64,000 nucleotides of DNA from VYDC01 sp963667515 (GTDB lineage Bacteria; Chloroflexota; Dehalococcoidia; UBA2979): NCBI GenBank assembly GCA_963667515.2, contig CAXXXY010000011.1:124001-188000 (forward strand), in the 5' to 3' direction. This document shows positions 29,044-37,391 of this stretch, piece after piece. A program made the position numbers and the translations under genes. The notes under the pieces are model-generated. The model was not told where the DNA came from, did not search any database, and worked only from the letters and a program-made list of their open reading frames with translations. How positions within the stretch are numbered: position 1 is the first letter of the stretch; each line of letters starts with the position of its first letter.

Positions 29044-30285
29044 CTAGGGCCCGCCCGCCCGCTCGCTCAGCTCGCGCACCTGCGCGCGCGACGTCACGCC
29101 GCGCAGCTCGTCGAGGAAGGCGTCGAGCGAGCCGAGGCGCCGGCGCAGCTCCCGCAGCTCGTCCCCCAGCGGGTCGACGGAGTCGGCGCGCGCGGCGTAG
29201 CTGCCGAACCACGCGAAGTACGCCTGGTTGATGCGCCGGATACGGATCCCCTCCTCGGCGAGCTCCGCGCGCACCTGCTCCATGCGCCGCTCCGCCTCCG
29301 CGAGGCGCCCCGCCGCCAGCAGCTCGTCGACCTCGAGGCGGAGCGCCCGCAGCGCCCGCGCGGCGACCTCGTCGCGCGGGTCGGGCGCGTCGCCGCCCGG
29401 CGAGGCCGCCTCGTCGGCCGTCGCGGAGGCGCCCGCGCCCGTGGGGTCGCCGAAGCGCGCGATCACGCGCGCCGCCACCTCGTCGCCCACCACGTCGGCC
29501 ACCGTCTCGTTCAGCGTGCGCAGCTCCTGCGAGCGGAAGTAGGAGGCGCCCAGCGGGTAGAACGCGAGGTAGTGGTGCGTCCACTCGTGAGCGGCGGTGC
29601 CGACGGTGCCGGCGTAGCTGCGGCTCGCGCTGACCACCGCGGGGTAGAGCGCGACGCCGCCCGTTCGCAGCGCCAGTGCCGACAGCCCCGCATCGCGCTC
29701 CTCGACGGCGCGCTCCAGCGCCGTCGCCTGATCGAGCGTCATGCCGGGGCGCAGCAGCTCGTCGCCGACGCGCTCGATGCGGTCGCGCGGCGAGGTCACG
29801 AGCACCCGCGGCGGCAGCGCCAGCTCCACGTCCACGGGCGGGAAGACCGAGCCGGGGAGGGGAATGCGCCCGTCGACGCGCAGCTCCGTGAGCACCGCGT
29901 CGATGCGCCCCTCGATCGCGGCCTCCACCGCCGACTCCAGCCGCGCGGCCTCGGAGCCGCCGCGGTCGTCGAGCGCGAAGTAGCGCGCGATCGCCTCGTC
30001 GGCGGCGGGGTCGTCGCGCAGCGGCGCGCCCAGCGCGTGCAGCCACTTGTTGGGGACGCTCGCGATCTCCCAGCGCAGGAAGTCGAAGCGGCGCCCCTCG
30101 CCCTCGAAGCGCAGCGCGAGCAGCCCCGCCCACAGCGCCGCCGCGACGAGGGCGGCCGCGACGACGAGCGCGAGCGTGCCGCGGCGGCCCCAGCGCTCCA
30201 GCGCCGGGCGCGCGTCGCGCGCGCGCCTCGGGCCACCGGGCGGGGCGCCGTCGCGGGCGGCGGGGAGCGGCTGCTCGTGCGTCAC
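29044..30285 (-). CDS. Membrane-anchored HExxH zinc-peptidase-like protein
   Basis: A 413-residue protein with a basic N-terminal tail, one membrane segment (about residues 36-57) and a large outer domain. Near residue 220 it has AAHEWTHHYLAF, an HExxH zinc motif, and about 27 residues later LNETVADVVGDE, which could supply the gluzincin third ligand. A helical, charged C-terminal part follows (EVDELLAAGRLAEAERRMEQ). I do not recognise a named family. The GTG start has no strong ribosome site. Inferred to be a membrane-bound metallopeptidase; activity and substrate are unknown. Confidence 0.7.
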   Translation of the reverse strand: MTHEQPLPAARDGAPPGGPRRARDARPALERWGRRGTLALVVAAALVAAALWAGLLALRFEGEGRRFDFLRWEIASVPNKWLHALGAPLRDDPAADEAIARYFALDDRGGSEAARLESAVEAAIEGRIDAVLTELRVDGRIPLPGSVFPPVDVELALPPRVLVTSPRDRIERVGDELLRPGMTLDQATALERAVEERDAGLSALALRTGGVALYPAVVSASRSYAGTVGTAAHEWTHHYLAFYPLGASYFRSQELRTLNETVADVVGDEVAARVIARFGDPTGAGASATADEAASPGGDAPDPRDEVAARALRALRLEVDELLAAGRLAEAERRMEQVRAELAEEGIRIRRINQAYFAWFGSYAARADSVDPLGDELRELRRRLGSLDAFLDELRGVTSRAQVRELSERAGGP

Positions 30286-30363
30286 CGATCGAGCGTAGCG
30301 CGACCCCCGCGCGCTCGCGCGCGTGTCGCCTGAGGCGGCGCGGGCCGTACAGTAGGCCGCGCG

Positions 30364-30903
30364 ATGCCGATGCCGCCGCTCGCGCCCGGGCGCTCCCGAA
30401 TCCTCGCGGCCGCGGCGATCGACGCCGCGCTGCTCGTCGGCATCCACGCGGGCGCGCTCGCGCTCGCGACGGGCTGGCTGCTGGCGCGCACCGACGCCGG
30501 CCGCGTCGACGTGGGGGAGGGGGACGCGGTGGTCGCCGTCGCCATCGCGGGCGCCGCTGCCCCGGCCTGGGTCGCTTGGACGCTGCTGATCACGCATCGG
30601 CGGCTGGGGACGCCCGGCCAGCGCGTCGCCCGCGTCCGGCCGGTGCCGGAGTGGGGCGTGCCGCAGTGGTCGCTCTACGTGCGCGCGATGACCTCGCCGC
30701 TCTCGCTACCCGGCTGGCTGTGGATGGCCGCCACGCCGCTCGTGGCGGGGATGACGGCGTGGCTCGCGCTGCCGGCCCTGCTCGCGGCGGCGGCCGTGCT
30801 GGCGGGCGGCGTCGGCTCGCTCGCCATCGCGCTCGTGCGGCCGAGCGCGCGGATGCTGCACGACCGCGTGGCGCGCACGGTGCTGGTGACGGTGGATCCA
30901 TGA
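30364..30903 (+). CDS. RDD-like small membrane protein
   Basis: A 179-residue protein with about four membrane segments. Two RDD-family traits are seen: HRRLGTPGQRVARVR between segments two and three, and LHDRVARTVLV at the C-terminus. RDD proteins have been linked to ion exchange, but no specific role is clear. A TACAGT hexamer at 30348-30353 precedes the ATG by 10 bases. The stop overlaps the next start as ATGA, so the two membrane proteins are co-translated. Confidence 0.65.
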   Translation: MPMPPLAPGRSRILAAAAIDAALLVGIHAGALALATGWLLARTDAGRVDVGEGDAVVAVAIAGAAAPAWVAWTLLITHRRLGTPGQRVARVRPVPEWGVPQWSLYVRAMTSPLSLPGWLWMAATPLVAGMTAWLALPALLAAAAVLAGGVGSLAIALVRPSARMLHDRVARTVLVTVDP

Positions 30904-32279
30904 GCGACGAGCCGCGGCAGCAGCGCTTCGAGTTCGGCGAGGAGCCCGCCGAGCCCACGCCGTCCCTCGGCGCCGCGCCTCCCGACGACGCGCCTCCCGA
31001 CGACGCGCCTCCCGACGACGCGCCTCCCGACGACGCGCCTCCCGACGACGCGCCTCCCGACGACGCGCCTCCCGACGACGTGCCCGCCGACGAGGCGCCC
31101 GCCGACGTGAGCGCCGACGCCACCATCGACGAGGTGCGCACCGCCCCTGCGTCACCCGAGCAGCCCGAGCCTCCGAGACCCCCCGAGCCGCCGGAGCCGC
31201 CGAGACCGCCCGAGCGCCGCGAGCCCCCCGACGCGCTCGACGCGCCCTCGGCATCGGCCTCACCGCTCGCGGCCGCTCCGCCCGAGCACCTCGACGCGGC
31301 GCCGCCCCCTCTCGACGCGGCGCCGACCGAGCCACCGGCGCCGGCCGGCGCGGAGCGGCCCGCGCCGGTCGTGACGGAGGAGGGCGAGTTCTGGTTCGCG
31401 GGCGCCGAGGAGGAGGCGCTCGCGCGGCGGGAGCTGCGGGCCGAGCGCTGGACGCCACTGCGCCACGCCGGGGCGTGGGTCGCGGGCCTGGCGCTGGTCG
31501 CCGTGGCGGCGGGCACGCTGGGCGCGCACTCCGTGGTGCAGGCGACCGGTGAGGAGGTGGCGCTGCCCGCGCTGCGTCGCGCCATCGACGCGCTGGCGCA
31601 GCCCGAGGCGCTGCTGGAGCTGCACCGCGAGGAGCTCGCCGAGGCGGCCGCGGGCGCCGCCTCGCCCGAGGCGGACGTCGAGCTGCCGGGCTACCCCGTG
31701 GTCGGCGTGGCGCTCACGGCGGAGGAGGCGGGCAGCGGCGACCTCGAGCGGATGCGCGATGCGCTGCTCGAGCGCAGCGCCGCGCTCGTCCACGCGGAAG
31801 GGCGCGTCGCGCTCGCCGAGGGCGGGCTCGCCCCGCCCGCGAGCGATCGCCTCTCCACGGCCGGGGCGGTGGCGGGCCTGCTGGACGGGCTGACGGCGGA
31901 GAACCACGACCGCTGGTCGGGCTGGCGCACGGCGCTCGTCGCGCTGGCGGCGCTGCTGGGCGCGGCGGTGCTGGCGCTGCCGCGCGGCTTCGGCGGCGTG
32001 CTGGGGCTCGGCGCGGCGCTGCTCGCGGCGGGGCTCGTGGTGGCGGGCGCGGCGCTGGGGCTGCGTGTCGCGCTCTCGCTGGCGGGCGGCGAGGGCCCGC
32101 TCCTCGACGAGTACCTGCGCATCTCGCGGGAGCTGACCCGCATCCCGCTGCGCAACGGCCTCGTGCTGGCCGCCTCGGGAGTGGCGCTGGCGCTGCCCGC
32201 CGCGCTGCTGCGCGCGCTCTTCGAGCGCTCCGTGACGCGCGAGTCGCCGCGCGCCGCTGGCCGCGAGATCGAGCTCTAG
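30900..32279 (+). CDS. Unknown membrane protein with PPDDA repeats
   Basis: A 459-residue protein of unknown function. The first 160 residues are acidic, Pro/Glu/Asp-rich and disordered, and include seven copies of the five-residue repeat PPDDA. A membrane segment follows at about residue 185, then a loop of about 150 residues, then three more membrane segments in the C-terminal 120 residues. The start overlaps the RDD-like gene by ATGA. Translation is well supported by codon use; the function is not recognisable. Confidence 0.65.
   Translation: MSDEPRQQRFEFGEEPAEPTPSLGAAPPDDAPPDDAPPDDAPPDDAPPDDAPPDDAPPDDVPADEAPADVSADATIDEVRTAPASPEQPEPPRPPEPPEPPRPPERREPPDALDAPSASASPLAAAPPEHLDAAPPPLDAAPTEPPAPAGAERPAPVVTEEGEFWFAGAEEEALARRELRAERWTPLRHAGAWVAGLALVAVAAGTLGAHSVVQATGEEVALPALRRAIDALAQPEALLELHREELAEAAAGAASPEADVELPGYPVVGVALTAEEAGSGDLERMRDALLERSAALVHAEGRVALAEGGLAPPASDRLSTAGAVAGLLDGLTAENHDRWSGWRTALVALAALLGAAVLALPRGFGGVLGLGAALLAAGLVVAGAALGLRVALSLAGGEGPLLDEYLRISRELTRIPLRNGLVLAASGVALALPAALLRALFERSVTRESPRAAGREIEL
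30975..31079 (+). repeat. 15-base tandem repeat coding for PPDDA
   Basis: Seven identical copies of GCGCCTCCCGACGAC within the preceding gene. Exact identity including third positions shows recent slippage expansion; changes in copy number keep the frame. Confidence 0.93.
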
Positions 32280-32397
32280 CGAGATGTCGGCAGCGGGCCG
32301 GCGGCGCCGGTTGACGGGTACGCGGGCGGCCGATAGCGTCGCGAGTCGCGCCGCGCCCACGCTCGCGGCGCCCGGCACGCCCCTCGGAAGGTCCCGC

Positions 32398-33462
32398 ATG
32401 CTGCGCAACCCGCGCGCCTTCGGCCAGCCGCTCGCCATCGGCGCGCCGACGCCCCCCGCGGAGATCCCCGCGCGCCCGATGCGGATGATCCACTTCTTCG
32501 ACCCGAGCCACCCGCGCATGCGCGCGCGCATCCCCGAGATCCTCCCGCAGGTCGACGTGCTGCTGGGCAACCTCGAGGACGCGATCGCCGCCGACAAGAA
32601 AGAGGAGGCGCGCGGCGGCCTGATCGAGGTCGCGCGCGAGAACGACTTCGGCAGCACGGCGCTGTGGACGCGCGTCAACAGCCTGGACTCGCCGTGGTTC
32701 CTCGACGACATCACGGAGCTCGTCGCCACGATCGGCAACGAGCTGGACGTGATCATGCTGCCCAAGGTGAACGGCCCCTGGGACATCACCTACCTCGACC
32801 AGCTGCTGGCGCAGCTCGAGGCGAAGCACGGCGTGCGCGAGCCGCTGCTGGTGCACGCGCTGCTGGAGACGGCGATCGGCGTCGCCAACGTCGAGGAGAT
32901 CGCGGCCGCCAGCCCGCGCATGCAGGGCATGAGCCTGGGCCCGGCCGACCTCGCGGCGTCGCGGCGGATGAAGACCACGCGCGTGGGCGGCGGCCACCCC
33001 GCTTACCTCGTCCGCACCGACCCCGACCCCGACGACGCGGAGGCGCCCCGCCCCACCGCGCAGCAGGATCTCTGGCACTACACGATGGCGCGGATGGTGG
33101 ACGCGTGCTCCGCCGCCGGCGCCTATCCCTTCTACGGCCCCTTCGGCGACATCTCGGACCCCGTCGCGTGCGAGGACCAGTTCCGCAACGCCTTCCTGAT
33201 GGGCTGCGTGGGGGCGTGGTCGATCCACCCCAGCCAGATCGCGATCGCGAAGCGCGTCTTCTCGCCGCCCGCCGACGAGGTGGCGTTCGCGCGCCGCATC
33301 GTGGAGGCGATGGGCGACGGCTCGGGCGTGATCATGCTCGACGGCAAGATGCAGGACGACGCCACCTACAAGCAGGCGCAGGTGATGCTGACCACGGCGC
33401 GCCAACTTGCCGAGCGCGACGAGGAGCTCGCCGCGCTCTACGGCTTCGACGCGGAGGCGTAG
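32398..33462 (+). CDS. mcl: L-malyl-CoA / beta-methylmalyl-CoA lyase
   Basis: A 354-residue HpcH/HpaI-type (CitE superfamily) lyase. It matches, from memory, the Chloroflexus-type Mcl closely: PLAIGAPTP near the start, QVDVLLGNLEDAI, LDVIMLPKVNGPWDI, LLETAIGV (metal-binding Glu), MSLGPADLAASRRMKTTRVGGGHP, FYGPFGDI and DGKMQDDATYKQA. Mcl cleaves malyl-CoA to glyoxylate and acetyl-CoA and methylmalyl-CoA to glyoxylate and propionyl-CoA, both reversibly. The ATG at 32398 has GGAAGG seven bases upstream; earlier in-frame starts add only low-complexity sequence. Next downstream are the two CoA-ligase subunits. Confidence 0.88.
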   Translation: MLRNPRAFGQPLAIGAPTPPAEIPARPMRMIHFFDPSHPRMRARIPEILPQVDVLLGNLEDAIAADKKEEARGGLIEVARENDFGSTALWTRVNSLDSPWFLDDITELVATIGNELDVIMLPKVNGPWDITYLDQLLAQLEAKHGVREPLLVHALLETAIGVANVEEIAAASPRMQGMSLGPADLAASRRMKTTRVGGGHPAYLVRTDPDPDDAEAPRPTAQQDLWHYTMARMVDACSAAGAYPFYGPFGDISDPVACEDQFRNAFLMGCVGAWSIHPSQIAIAKRVFSPPADEVAFARRIVEAMGDGSGVIMLDGKMQDDATYKQAQVMLTTARQLAERDEELAALYGFDAEA

Positions 33463-33508
33463 CCGCAGCCGAGCCAGGTAGCCACGCGCGGCGACGACGG
33501 GGAGAGCC

Positions 33509-34723
33509 ATGCGCTTCTACGAGTTCGAGGCGAAGGAGCTGCTCCGGCGGCGCGGGGTGCCGCTCCCGGAGAGCCGGCTCGCGCGGACGCCCGAGGAGGC
33601 CGCCGAGGCGCAGCGCGCACTCGACGGGCCGGTGGTGCTGAAGTCGCAGGTGCTGAGCGGCGGCCGCATGAAGGCGGGCGGCGTGCGCTTCGCCGACACC
33701 GCCGAGGAGGCGCGCGCCGCCGCCGAGGCGATCCTCGCCATCGAGATCAACGGGCAGCAGCCCATGGGCGTGCTCGTCGAGCAGAAGGGCGATATCGCGC
33801 AGGAGTACTTCGCCGCCGTCACCTGGGACGGGCGCGCCAAGCGGCCCGTCATCATCTTCAGCGACATGGGCGGCATCGACATCGAGGAGGTCGCGGAGAC
33901 GCATCCCGACCACGTCTCGCGCACGCATCTCTCCACGCTGCGCCCGCTCTCGGACTACCAGGCGAAGCTCGCCGTCGCGCGCACCGGGGTCACGGGCGGC
34001 GACCTGAACCGGCTCAGCCGCATCGTGCTGCAGCTCGCGCGGGTCTTCCGCGAGTACGACCTGACGCTCGCCGAGATCAACCCGATCGGCAAGCTCGCCG
34101 ACGGCAGCATCCTCGCGCTCGACTCGCACATGGACATGGAGGCGGAGGCGCGCGGCACGCACCGCGCGCTGCTCGCCGAGCTCGGCATCCCCGACGAGGA
34201 CACGCGGCAGGCGCGCCCGCCGACGCCGTTCGAGGTGGCAGGCGCGCAGGTGGACGCGCAGGACACGCGCGGCGTCGCCGGCAACGTCACCGAGTTCTCG
34301 GGCAACCTCGGGCTGGTGATCGGGGCGGGCGGCGGCTCGCTCACGCTCTTCGACGCCGTGCGCGCCGCCGGCGGCAACCCCGCCGACTACTGCGAGGTGG
34401 GCGGCAACCCCTCCGTGCGCAAGACGGCGGCGCTGACGCAGCTCATCGTCTCCAAGCCGGGCGTCGAGAAGATCGCAGTGATGATGAACGTCGTCTCCAA
34501 CACCCGCGTCGACATCATGGCGCGCGGGGTGATCAAGGGCGTCATCGACGCCGGCTTCGACCCCGCCGAGAAGATCGCGATCTTCCGCATCCCCGGCTCG
34601 TGGGAGGAGGAGGGCTTCGCGATCCTGCGGCGCTACGGCGTCGAGTACGTCGATCGCACGGTCTCGATGCACGAGGCGGCGGGCCGGGCGGTCGCGAAGC
34701 TCGCCTCAGCGGACGGGAGCTAG
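33509..34723 (+). CDS. ADP-forming CoA ligase beta subunit (SucC-like; candidate malate-CoA ligase)
   Basis: A 404-residue ATP-grasp subunit related to succinyl-CoA synthetase beta. Family traits are the N-terminal FYEFEAKELLRRRGVPLP, KSQVLSGGRMKAGGV, DMGGIDIEEVAE and LAEINPIGKL. The C-terminal ligase domain departs from true SucC: VNIFGGI is replaced by MNVVSNTRVD, and the region GAGGGSLTLFDAVRAAGGNPADYCEVGGNPS differs. Position right after malyl-CoA lyase suggests malate-CoA ligase (malate + CoA + ATP to malyl-CoA, or the reverse), but succinate or another dicarboxylate is possible. The ATG follows GGGGAGAG. The alpha subunit is four bases downstream. Confidence 0.75.
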   Translation: MRFYEFEAKELLRRRGVPLPESRLARTPEEAAEAQRALDGPVVLKSQVLSGGRMKAGGVRFADTAEEARAAAEAILAIEINGQQPMGVLVEQKGDIAQEYFAAVTWDGRAKRPVIIFSDMGGIDIEEVAETHPDHVSRTHLSTLRPLSDYQAKLAVARTGVTGGDLNRLSRIVLQLARVFREYDLTLAEINPIGKLADGSILALDSHMDMEAEARGTHRALLAELGIPDEDTRQARPPTPFEVAGAQVDAQDTRGVAGNVTEFSGNLGLVIGAGGGSLTLFDAVRAAGGNPADYCEVGGNPSVRKTAALTQLIVSKPGVEKIAVMMNVVSNTRVDIMARGVIKGVIDAGFDPAEKIAIFRIPGSWEEEGFAILRRYGVEYVDRTVSMHEAAGRAVAKLASADGS

Positions 34724-34727
34724 CCGC

Positions 34728-35630
34728 GTGTCGATCCTCGTCGACTCAGGCAGCACCTTCGTCATCCAGGGCATCACGGGCCGCGAGGCCGTGACGATGG
34801 CGCGCGAGCTGCTGGACTACGGCTCGAAGCTGATCGGCGGCGTCACCCCGGGCCGCAAGGGCCGCGAGGTGCACGGCGTGCCCGTGGAGGACACGGTGCG
34901 CGCGTTCACGGAGCGCGAGCGCGTCGACGGCTCGATCGTCGTCGTGCCGCCAGCCTTCGCCGCCGACGCCGTGCACGAGGCGATCGAGGCCGGCGTGAAG
35001 CTGATCGTCGTCGTCACCGAGCGCATCCCGCGCCGCCAGGTCGCGGAGTTCGTCGAGCACGCGGAGCAGGAGGGCGCGCGCATCATCGGCCCCAACTGCC
35101 TGGGCATCATCTCGCCGGGCAAGTCGCGCATGGGGGGCATCGGCGGCTCCGCCGACGCCACGCGCCGCGCCTTCCAGCCCGGCAGCGTGGGCGTGATGTC
35201 GCGCTCGGGCGGGATGACCGTGGAGATCGCGAACGCGCTCTCGCAGGCGGGCCTCGGCATCTCGACGGCGTGCTCGATCGGCGGCGACGCCATCATCGGC
35301 TCGACCTACGCGGAGCTGATGCCGCTCTTCGACGCCGACCCGGAGACGCGGGGCATCGCCATCTACAGCGAGCCCGGCGGACGTGCCGAGGCCGCGCTCG
35401 CCGAGTACATGGAGGCGGCCTCCTCGCGCCTGCCCGTCGTCGCCTTCATGGCGGGGCGCTTCATGGACGCGATGCCCGGCATGCGCTTCGGCCACGCCGG
35501 CACCATCGTCGAGGGCAAGGAAGACACGACCGCCGAGAAGATCGAGCGCATGGGGCGCGCCGGCATCGCCGTCGCCGACCGCATCGAGGAGATCCCCGCG
35601 CTGCTCCGTGAGCGCATGGGGGCGAGCTGA
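34728..35630 (+). CDS. ADP-forming CoA ligase alpha subunit (SucD-like; candidate malate-CoA ligase)
   Basis: A 300-residue CoA-binding subunit. It has the N-terminal CoA-binding Rossmann region (VIQGITGREA, GGVTPGRKGREVHGVPV), GPNCLGIISPG and the active-site phosphohistidine in RFGHAGTIVEG (His256). The usual RSGTLTYE is altered to RSGGMTVEI. With the beta subunit it forms a succinyl-CoA-synthetase-type enzyme making or using ATP; the acid substrate is inferred from the neighbouring malyl-CoA lyase. The GTG start has GGGAG upstream, inside the end of the beta gene. The stop overlaps the next ATG. Confidence 0.78.
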   Translation: MSILVDSGSTFVIQGITGREAVTMARELLDYGSKLIGGVTPGRKGREVHGVPVEDTVRAFTERERVDGSIVVVPPAFAADAVHEAIEAGVKLIVVVTERIPRRQVAEFVEHAEQEGARIIGPNCLGIISPGKSRMGGIGGSADATRRAFQPGSVGVMSRSGGMTVEIANALSQAGLGISTACSIGGDAIIGSTYAELMPLFDADPETRGIAIYSEPGGRAEAALAEYMEAASSRLPVVAFMAGRFMDAMPGMRFGHAGTIVEGKEDTTAEKIERMGRAGIAVADRIEEIPALLRERMGAS

Positions 35631-35857
35631 TGCCCGACGGCATGTTCATCCGCGTCGACATCGACGACGCGGTGCGGGGGGACGCGGAGCTCGCGCAGCG
35701 CCTCGTCGAGGTCTGCCCCGTCGATATCTTCGAGCGCGCGGAGGATGGGCGTGTGGCGACGGTCGCGGCGAACCTCGACGAGTGCACGCTCTGCGACCTC
35801 TGCATCCAGGCCGCCGGCCCCGAGCGCGTGCAGGTCGTGAAGCTCTACGCGGAATGA
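35630..35857 (+). CDS. Minimal single-cluster ferredoxin-like protein
   Basis: A 75-residue protein with only four cysteines: one in EVCPVDIFE (about residue 29) and three in CTLCDLC (about residues 52-58). In two-cluster ferredoxins the fourth ligand of cluster II comes from the CP of motif I. This protein keeps exactly those four, so it can hold one [4Fe-4S] cluster while the ligands of the other are gone. It overlaps the CoA-ligase alpha gene and the GIY-YIG gene by ATGA on both sides. Electron-transfer or structural role unknown. Confidence 0.72.
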   Translation: MPDGMFIRVDIDDAVRGDAELAQRLVEVCPVDIFERAEDGRVATVAANLDECTLCDLCIQAAGPERVQVVKLYAE

Positions 35858-36342
35858 GCAAAGCGCCGCGAGCCGACGGAGCAGAGTATTTCGCGAAGGT
35901 CGTAGCGCGGCTGCCGGAGCGACTGGACGAGCTGACGGCGGCACGTGCCGTGCGCCGCGACCGGCACGTCTCCGTGCCCAAGGCACCTGGGGTCTATCTC
36001 TTCTCCGAACGCCGCGCACCCATCTACGTCGGGCAGACCCGGAACCTTCGACGACGACTCGCGGATCACACGAACCGCAGCTCACTGCACCAAACCGCCG
36101 CTTTCGCGTTCAACGTTGCGAAGGAGATGGCAAAGCGTCGACGCATGAAGGTGTCCGGCACGCGCAAGGAACTAGTGGCCCGTCGAGAGTTCAACTCGGT
36201 GTTCGCCGAAGCCAAGCAGCGGGTGGCGGCGATGCCGGTGCAGTTCATGCTGATGGACGACCCCATCGAGCGAACGATCTTCGAGATGTACGCGACGAAG
36301 CACCTCGGGACCGAGCGCTACAACTCGTTCGAGACGCACTAG
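35854..36342 (+). CDS. GIY-YIG domain protein
   Basis: A 162-residue protein with a GIY-YIG nuclease core: GVYLFSERRAPIYVGQTRNLRRRL at residues 49-72, with the VYL and YVG beta strands, the GQT, and the catalytic-type Arg. The C-terminal half (EFNSVF, ERTIFEMYATKHLGTERYNSFETH) provides a Glu of the kind used for metal binding. Similar stand-alone proteins occur in phages and genome islands. Third codon positions are less G+C-rich than those of the flanking genes, suggesting transfer. It starts with ATGA overlap on the ferredoxin-like gene. Confidence 0.75.
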   Translation: MSKAPRADGAEYFAKVVARLPERLDELTAARAVRRDRHVSVPKAPGVYLFSERRAPIYVGQTRNLRRRLADHTNRSSLHQTAAFAFNVAKEMAKRRRMKVSGTRKELVARREFNSVFAEAKQRVAAMPVQFMLMDDPIERTIFEMYATKHLGTERYNSFETH

Positions 36343-36352
36343 AGGAGCGCAG

Positions 36353-36871
36353 GTGGCGATGCTGATCTCCGAGCCGATGGCGGAGGGGCTCTCCGCGCAG
36401 GTGGGGCGCGAGTACGCCGACTCGATCCAGTACGCGATGCTCGGCGCCTACTTCGACCGCGAGGCGCTGCCGAACCTCGCCGCTCGCTACCTCGGGCAAG
36501 CCGAGGAGGAGAAGGCGCACGCGCTGAAGCTGATCGCCTTCCTCACCGACTCAGGCGCCGTCGCGCGCGTGCCCGCGATCGAGGCGGGGCAGGCCGACTT
36601 CGCCTCGCCCGAGGAGGCGCTCGCGCTCGCGCTGCACAGCGAGCAGGAGGTCACCGCCGCCATCAACGCGCTCATGGACCGCGCGATCGACGAGCGTGAC
36701 CACCTCTCGCGCGGCCTGCTCCAGTGGTTCATCGACGAGCAGCTGGAGGAGGTCGCCTCCGCTGACGCGCTCGTCACGGTCGCCCGCCGCGCCGGCGACA
36801 ACCTGCTCTACCTGGAGCAGTACGTCGCGGGCCTCCCCGCCCCCGGCGCCGAGGGCACCGCGCCCGCCTAG
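36353..36871 (+). CDS. Ferritin-like iron-storage protein
   Basis: A 172-residue four-helix ferritin. Ferroxidase-site residues are in REYADSIQYAML and EEEKAHALKLIAF (E...H pattern), with EQEVTAAINALMD and FIDEQLEEV in later helices. It oxidises and stores Fe(II). The GTG at 36353 and an ATG six bases later are both possible starts behind an AGGAG site. The stop TAG shares a CTAG (36868-36871) with the stop of the convergent minus-strand gene. Confidence 0.88.
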   Translation: MAMLISEPMAEGLSAQVGREYADSIQYAMLGAYFDREALPNLAARYLGQAEEEKAHALKLIAFLTDSGAVARVPAIEAGQADFASPEEALALALHSEQEVTAAINALMDRAIDERDHLSRGLLQWFIDEQLEEVASADALVTVARRAGDNLLYLEQYVAGLPAPGAEGTAPA

Positions 36872-37391
36872 CCCTCGCCCGACTCGCCCTCGTCGGTGGC
36901 GGCGTCCGATCGCCAGATCGTGTGCCGCGGGGCGCGGTCGCCGTGTCCGCTGGTGCGCGTCAGCAGGCACGTCTCGACGAGCAGCTCGACGAGCGTCTGC
37001 GCGCCGAGGCCGGAGAGCCGGCCGCTCGGCGGCGTAGGCCGCCTCGGCGGCGCGGCGGAGATCGGCGTCGCCGATCACCTCGGCCCGCCCCGTGAGGTAG
37101 AGGGCACCCTCGCTCTCCGGGAGCGGGTAGGAGTGCAGGGCGTAGCGGCCATCGCGCAGCAGGTCGCGTGCCTTCGGCGACGGGATGAGGAAGGCGAGCA
37201 GCCGCCCGCCGACGAGGATCGGCGACACCGGGGTGCACGCGCGGCCCGCCGTCCGGGCGCACCGTCGCGAGCGTCCCCAGCCCGACGCCGAAGAAGTAGA
37301 GGAGCTCGCGCCCCGCCTCGGCCAGATCGGGTCGCGCGCGCTCGAAGTCGGCCCAGCGCAGTGCGGCTCCACTCAGGGCGGCTCCACTCAC
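36868..37391 (-). pseudogene. Pyridoxamine 5'-phosphate oxidase-family protein, two frameshifts
   Basis: Three frames must be joined. GTG 37391 gives FERARPDLAEAGRELLYFFGVGLGTLATVRPDGGPRVHP; then, after an extra base at about 37226-37234, VSPILVGGRLLAFLIPSPKARDLLRDGRYALHSYPL; then, after an extra base at about 37017-37024, LSGLGAQTLVELLVETCLLTRTSGHGD to a TAG in the CTAG shared with ferritin. The product resembles FMN-binding PNPOx-like split-barrel proteins. Both indels are single G/C insertions. The start overlaps the upstream gene by GTGA, so the gene was part of the rpiB operon. Genuine decay or sequence error are both open. Confidence 0.7.
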
